From NCBI GenBank assembly GCA_023701165.1, contig JAMPXL010000085.1, forward strand, positions 1 through 5,730: DNA of 5,730 nucleotides, in the 5' to 3' direction. Source of the DNA: Geothrix sp. GTDB lineage: Bacteria > Acidobacteriota > Holophagae > Holophagales > Holophagaceae. A program made the translations under genes and the position numbers. Positions 4,691 through 5,730 of the stretch are shown here, piece by piece (positions within the stretch are counted from its first letter, which is position 1; the number at the start of each line of letters is the position of its first letter). The notes under the pieces are model-generated. The model was not told where the DNA came from, ran no database searches, and saw nothing but the letters and a program-made list of their open reading frames with translations.

Positions 4691-5730
4691 TCCCAAAGGC
4701 GCAGGGGCTCGGTGCCGGAGGCTTCGCAGGGGGTTCCCGTGAGCTCCGTGGCGAGCCGGTCCATGAGGGCGCGGGCCGTGGTGAGCTTGCCGCCCAACAC
4801 CAAGGTCAGGTTCCCGAACCGGGCATGCGGCTCCAGAACCGCCTCCCGACTGAGGTGGGTGGTGGCGCCCCCCGCGGCCAGCAGGGGCCGCACGCCCAGT
4901 TCCTCGGCGCGCACGGGCATCTGCCGCCAGGGGAGGCCCGGCAGGTTCGCCTCCAGGGCCCCGTACAGCTCTTCGCGCTCGGCCTCCAGGATGGGCACCC
5001 AGCCCGCATCCACCTCCCGCTCCGTGGTGCCCACCTGGAGCAGGCCGTCCCGGGGGATCACGAAGAGGATGCGGCCCTTGGGGCGGCGGATGGCCCAGGG
5101 GCGCTCGCACCCCGGCACGGCGTCGAACCAGAGGTGGATGCCCGAGGACAGGCGCAGGCGCGTCCGGGTCTCGCCGAACCACTGGGCCATGGCGCCGTCC
5201 GTCCAGGGGCCCAGGGCGAAGACCCAGTGGCGGGCGTCCAGGCGGCGCGGGGTTCCGTCCCGCCGGTCCCGCAGCCTCAAGGCCTTCAGCGCCCCGCCGG
5301 CCTCCTCGAAGCCCTCCGGGTGGTGGAAGTCCAGGCGCAGCGCCTCGCTGGAGGCGGCCAGATCCCGGGTCAGCCCCCGGTCCCAGGTCATCAGGTCGGC
5401 ATAGGCCGTGGCGCCCCGGAAAGGGCCCCTCCGGCTGCGGGGATCGGCCCGGAACACGTCGCCGGACAAGCCGCCCAGCACCCGTTCCGGCGGCCACCCC
5501 GGGCGCTCGGAGCCCCAGTGGTCGTAGAGGCCGATGCCGACTCGGTGCGCCAAGCCCTCCGCCCAGGAGCGGTGGGGCATCCAGAAGGCCTCCCAGCGGC
5601 AGCGCCGGGGGGCGATGCGGGCCCAGGTGGCCCGTTCCGCGAGGCCTTCCCGCATCTGGCGGATGTCTCCGGTGAGCAGGTAGCGGATGCCGCCGTGCAG
5701 CAGCTGGCTGGACCACTGGCTGGTGCCGCC
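4666..5730 (-). CDS. FAD-dependent glycerol-3-phosphate dehydrogenase-like protein (partial, N-terminus outside window)
   Basis: The last 354 residues are present, and the reading frame runs off the right edge. GlpD-type enzymes oxidise sn-glycerol 3-phosphate to dihydroxyacetone phosphate at the inner membrane and pass electrons to quinone. Family landmarks appear in order (numbered within the fragment): TSQWSSQLLHGGIRYL (3-18), the FAD/substrate segment just after the missing Rossmann motif; ALGPWTD (172-178); GRILFVIPRDGLLQVGTTE (219-237); GVRPLL (279-284); SREAVLE (294-300); and GGKLTTAR (313-320). The His, Arg and Tyr of HGGIRY, the Arg of GVRPL and the Lys of GGKLTT, conserved around the GlpD substrate site, are all present. 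About 45 residues including the GxGxxG motif should lie beyond the edge. The protein stops about 36 residues after GGKLTT, whereas E. coli GlpD has roughly 140, so the C-terminal helical domain is missing. The family assignment is firm, but the exact substrate is less sure because short relatives of this fold exist. A tRNA gene follows 16 bp downstream. Confidence 0.85.
   Translation of the reverse strand, partial: GGTSQWSSQLLHGGIRYLLTGDIRQMREGLAERATWARIAPRRCRWEAFWMPHRSWAEGLAHRVGIGLYDHWGSERPGWPPERVLGGLSGDVFRADPRSRRGPFRGATAYADLMTWDRGLTRDLAASSEALRLDFHHPEGFEEAGGALKALRLRDRRDGTPRRLDARHWVFALGPWTDGAMAQWFGETRTRLRLSSGIHLWFDAVPGCERPWAIRRPKGRILFVIPRDGLLQVGTTEREVDAGWVPILEAEREELYGALEANLPGLPWRQMPVRAEELGVRPLLAAGGATTHLSREAVLEPHARFGNLTLVLGGKLTTARALMDRLATELTGTPCEASGTEPLRLWDGQAAEIR

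Overview
This is a GC-rich bacterial chromosomal window from a Gram-negative (diderm) organism: two outer-membrane beta-barrel porins with signal peptides and a terminal Phe, and one periplasmic solute-binding protein. The overall flavour (a porin pair with GDDWY and TGEQGGNSLVA blocks, high GC, spacious intergenic regions) reminds me of Holophagae/Geothrix-type Acidobacteriota, but that is recollection without a database check and should be taken as a weak guess.

Layout from left to right. Positions 1-100 hold a dense train of small perfect hairpins with no gene. A minus-strand gene (170-1315) encodes a LivK-type periplasmic binding protein. A strong minus-strand intrinsic terminator (1380-1420) separates it from a minus-strand porin (1462-2691). 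A 382-bp divergent intergenic region (2692-3073) contains an AT-rich island with a 19-bp near-palindrome. A plus-strand porin paralogous to the first follows (3074-4294), with its own strong terminator (4333-4363). About 170 bp without a gene come next. Then come a minus-strand terminator (4535-4569), a tRNA-Arg(ACG) gene with encoded CCA (4573-4649, minus), and the 3' two thirds or more of a GlpD-like FAD-dependent glycerol-3-phosphate dehydrogenase (4666 to beyond 5730, minus), whose 5' end lies outside the window.

How it may work together. The binding protein and the two porins look like an uptake locus: the porins would let small solutes through the outer membrane and the binding protein would capture an amino acid or similar ligand in the periplasm. 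No permease or ATPase is in view. The terminator between porin 1 and the binding protein means they are probably separate transcription units. The two porins are transcribed divergently from a shared intergenic region and so may be co-regulated or reciprocally regulated. The glpD-like gene and the tRNA are co-oriented and only 16 bp apart. A good sigma70-type promoter for the tRNA lies in the last codons of the glpD-like gene, with its stop codon forming half of the -10 box.

I see no evidence for a novel defence, mobile or biosynthetic system. The points most worth following are the hairpin train at the left edge, the palindrome between the porins, the embedded tRNA promoter, and the short C-terminus of the GlpD-like protein.
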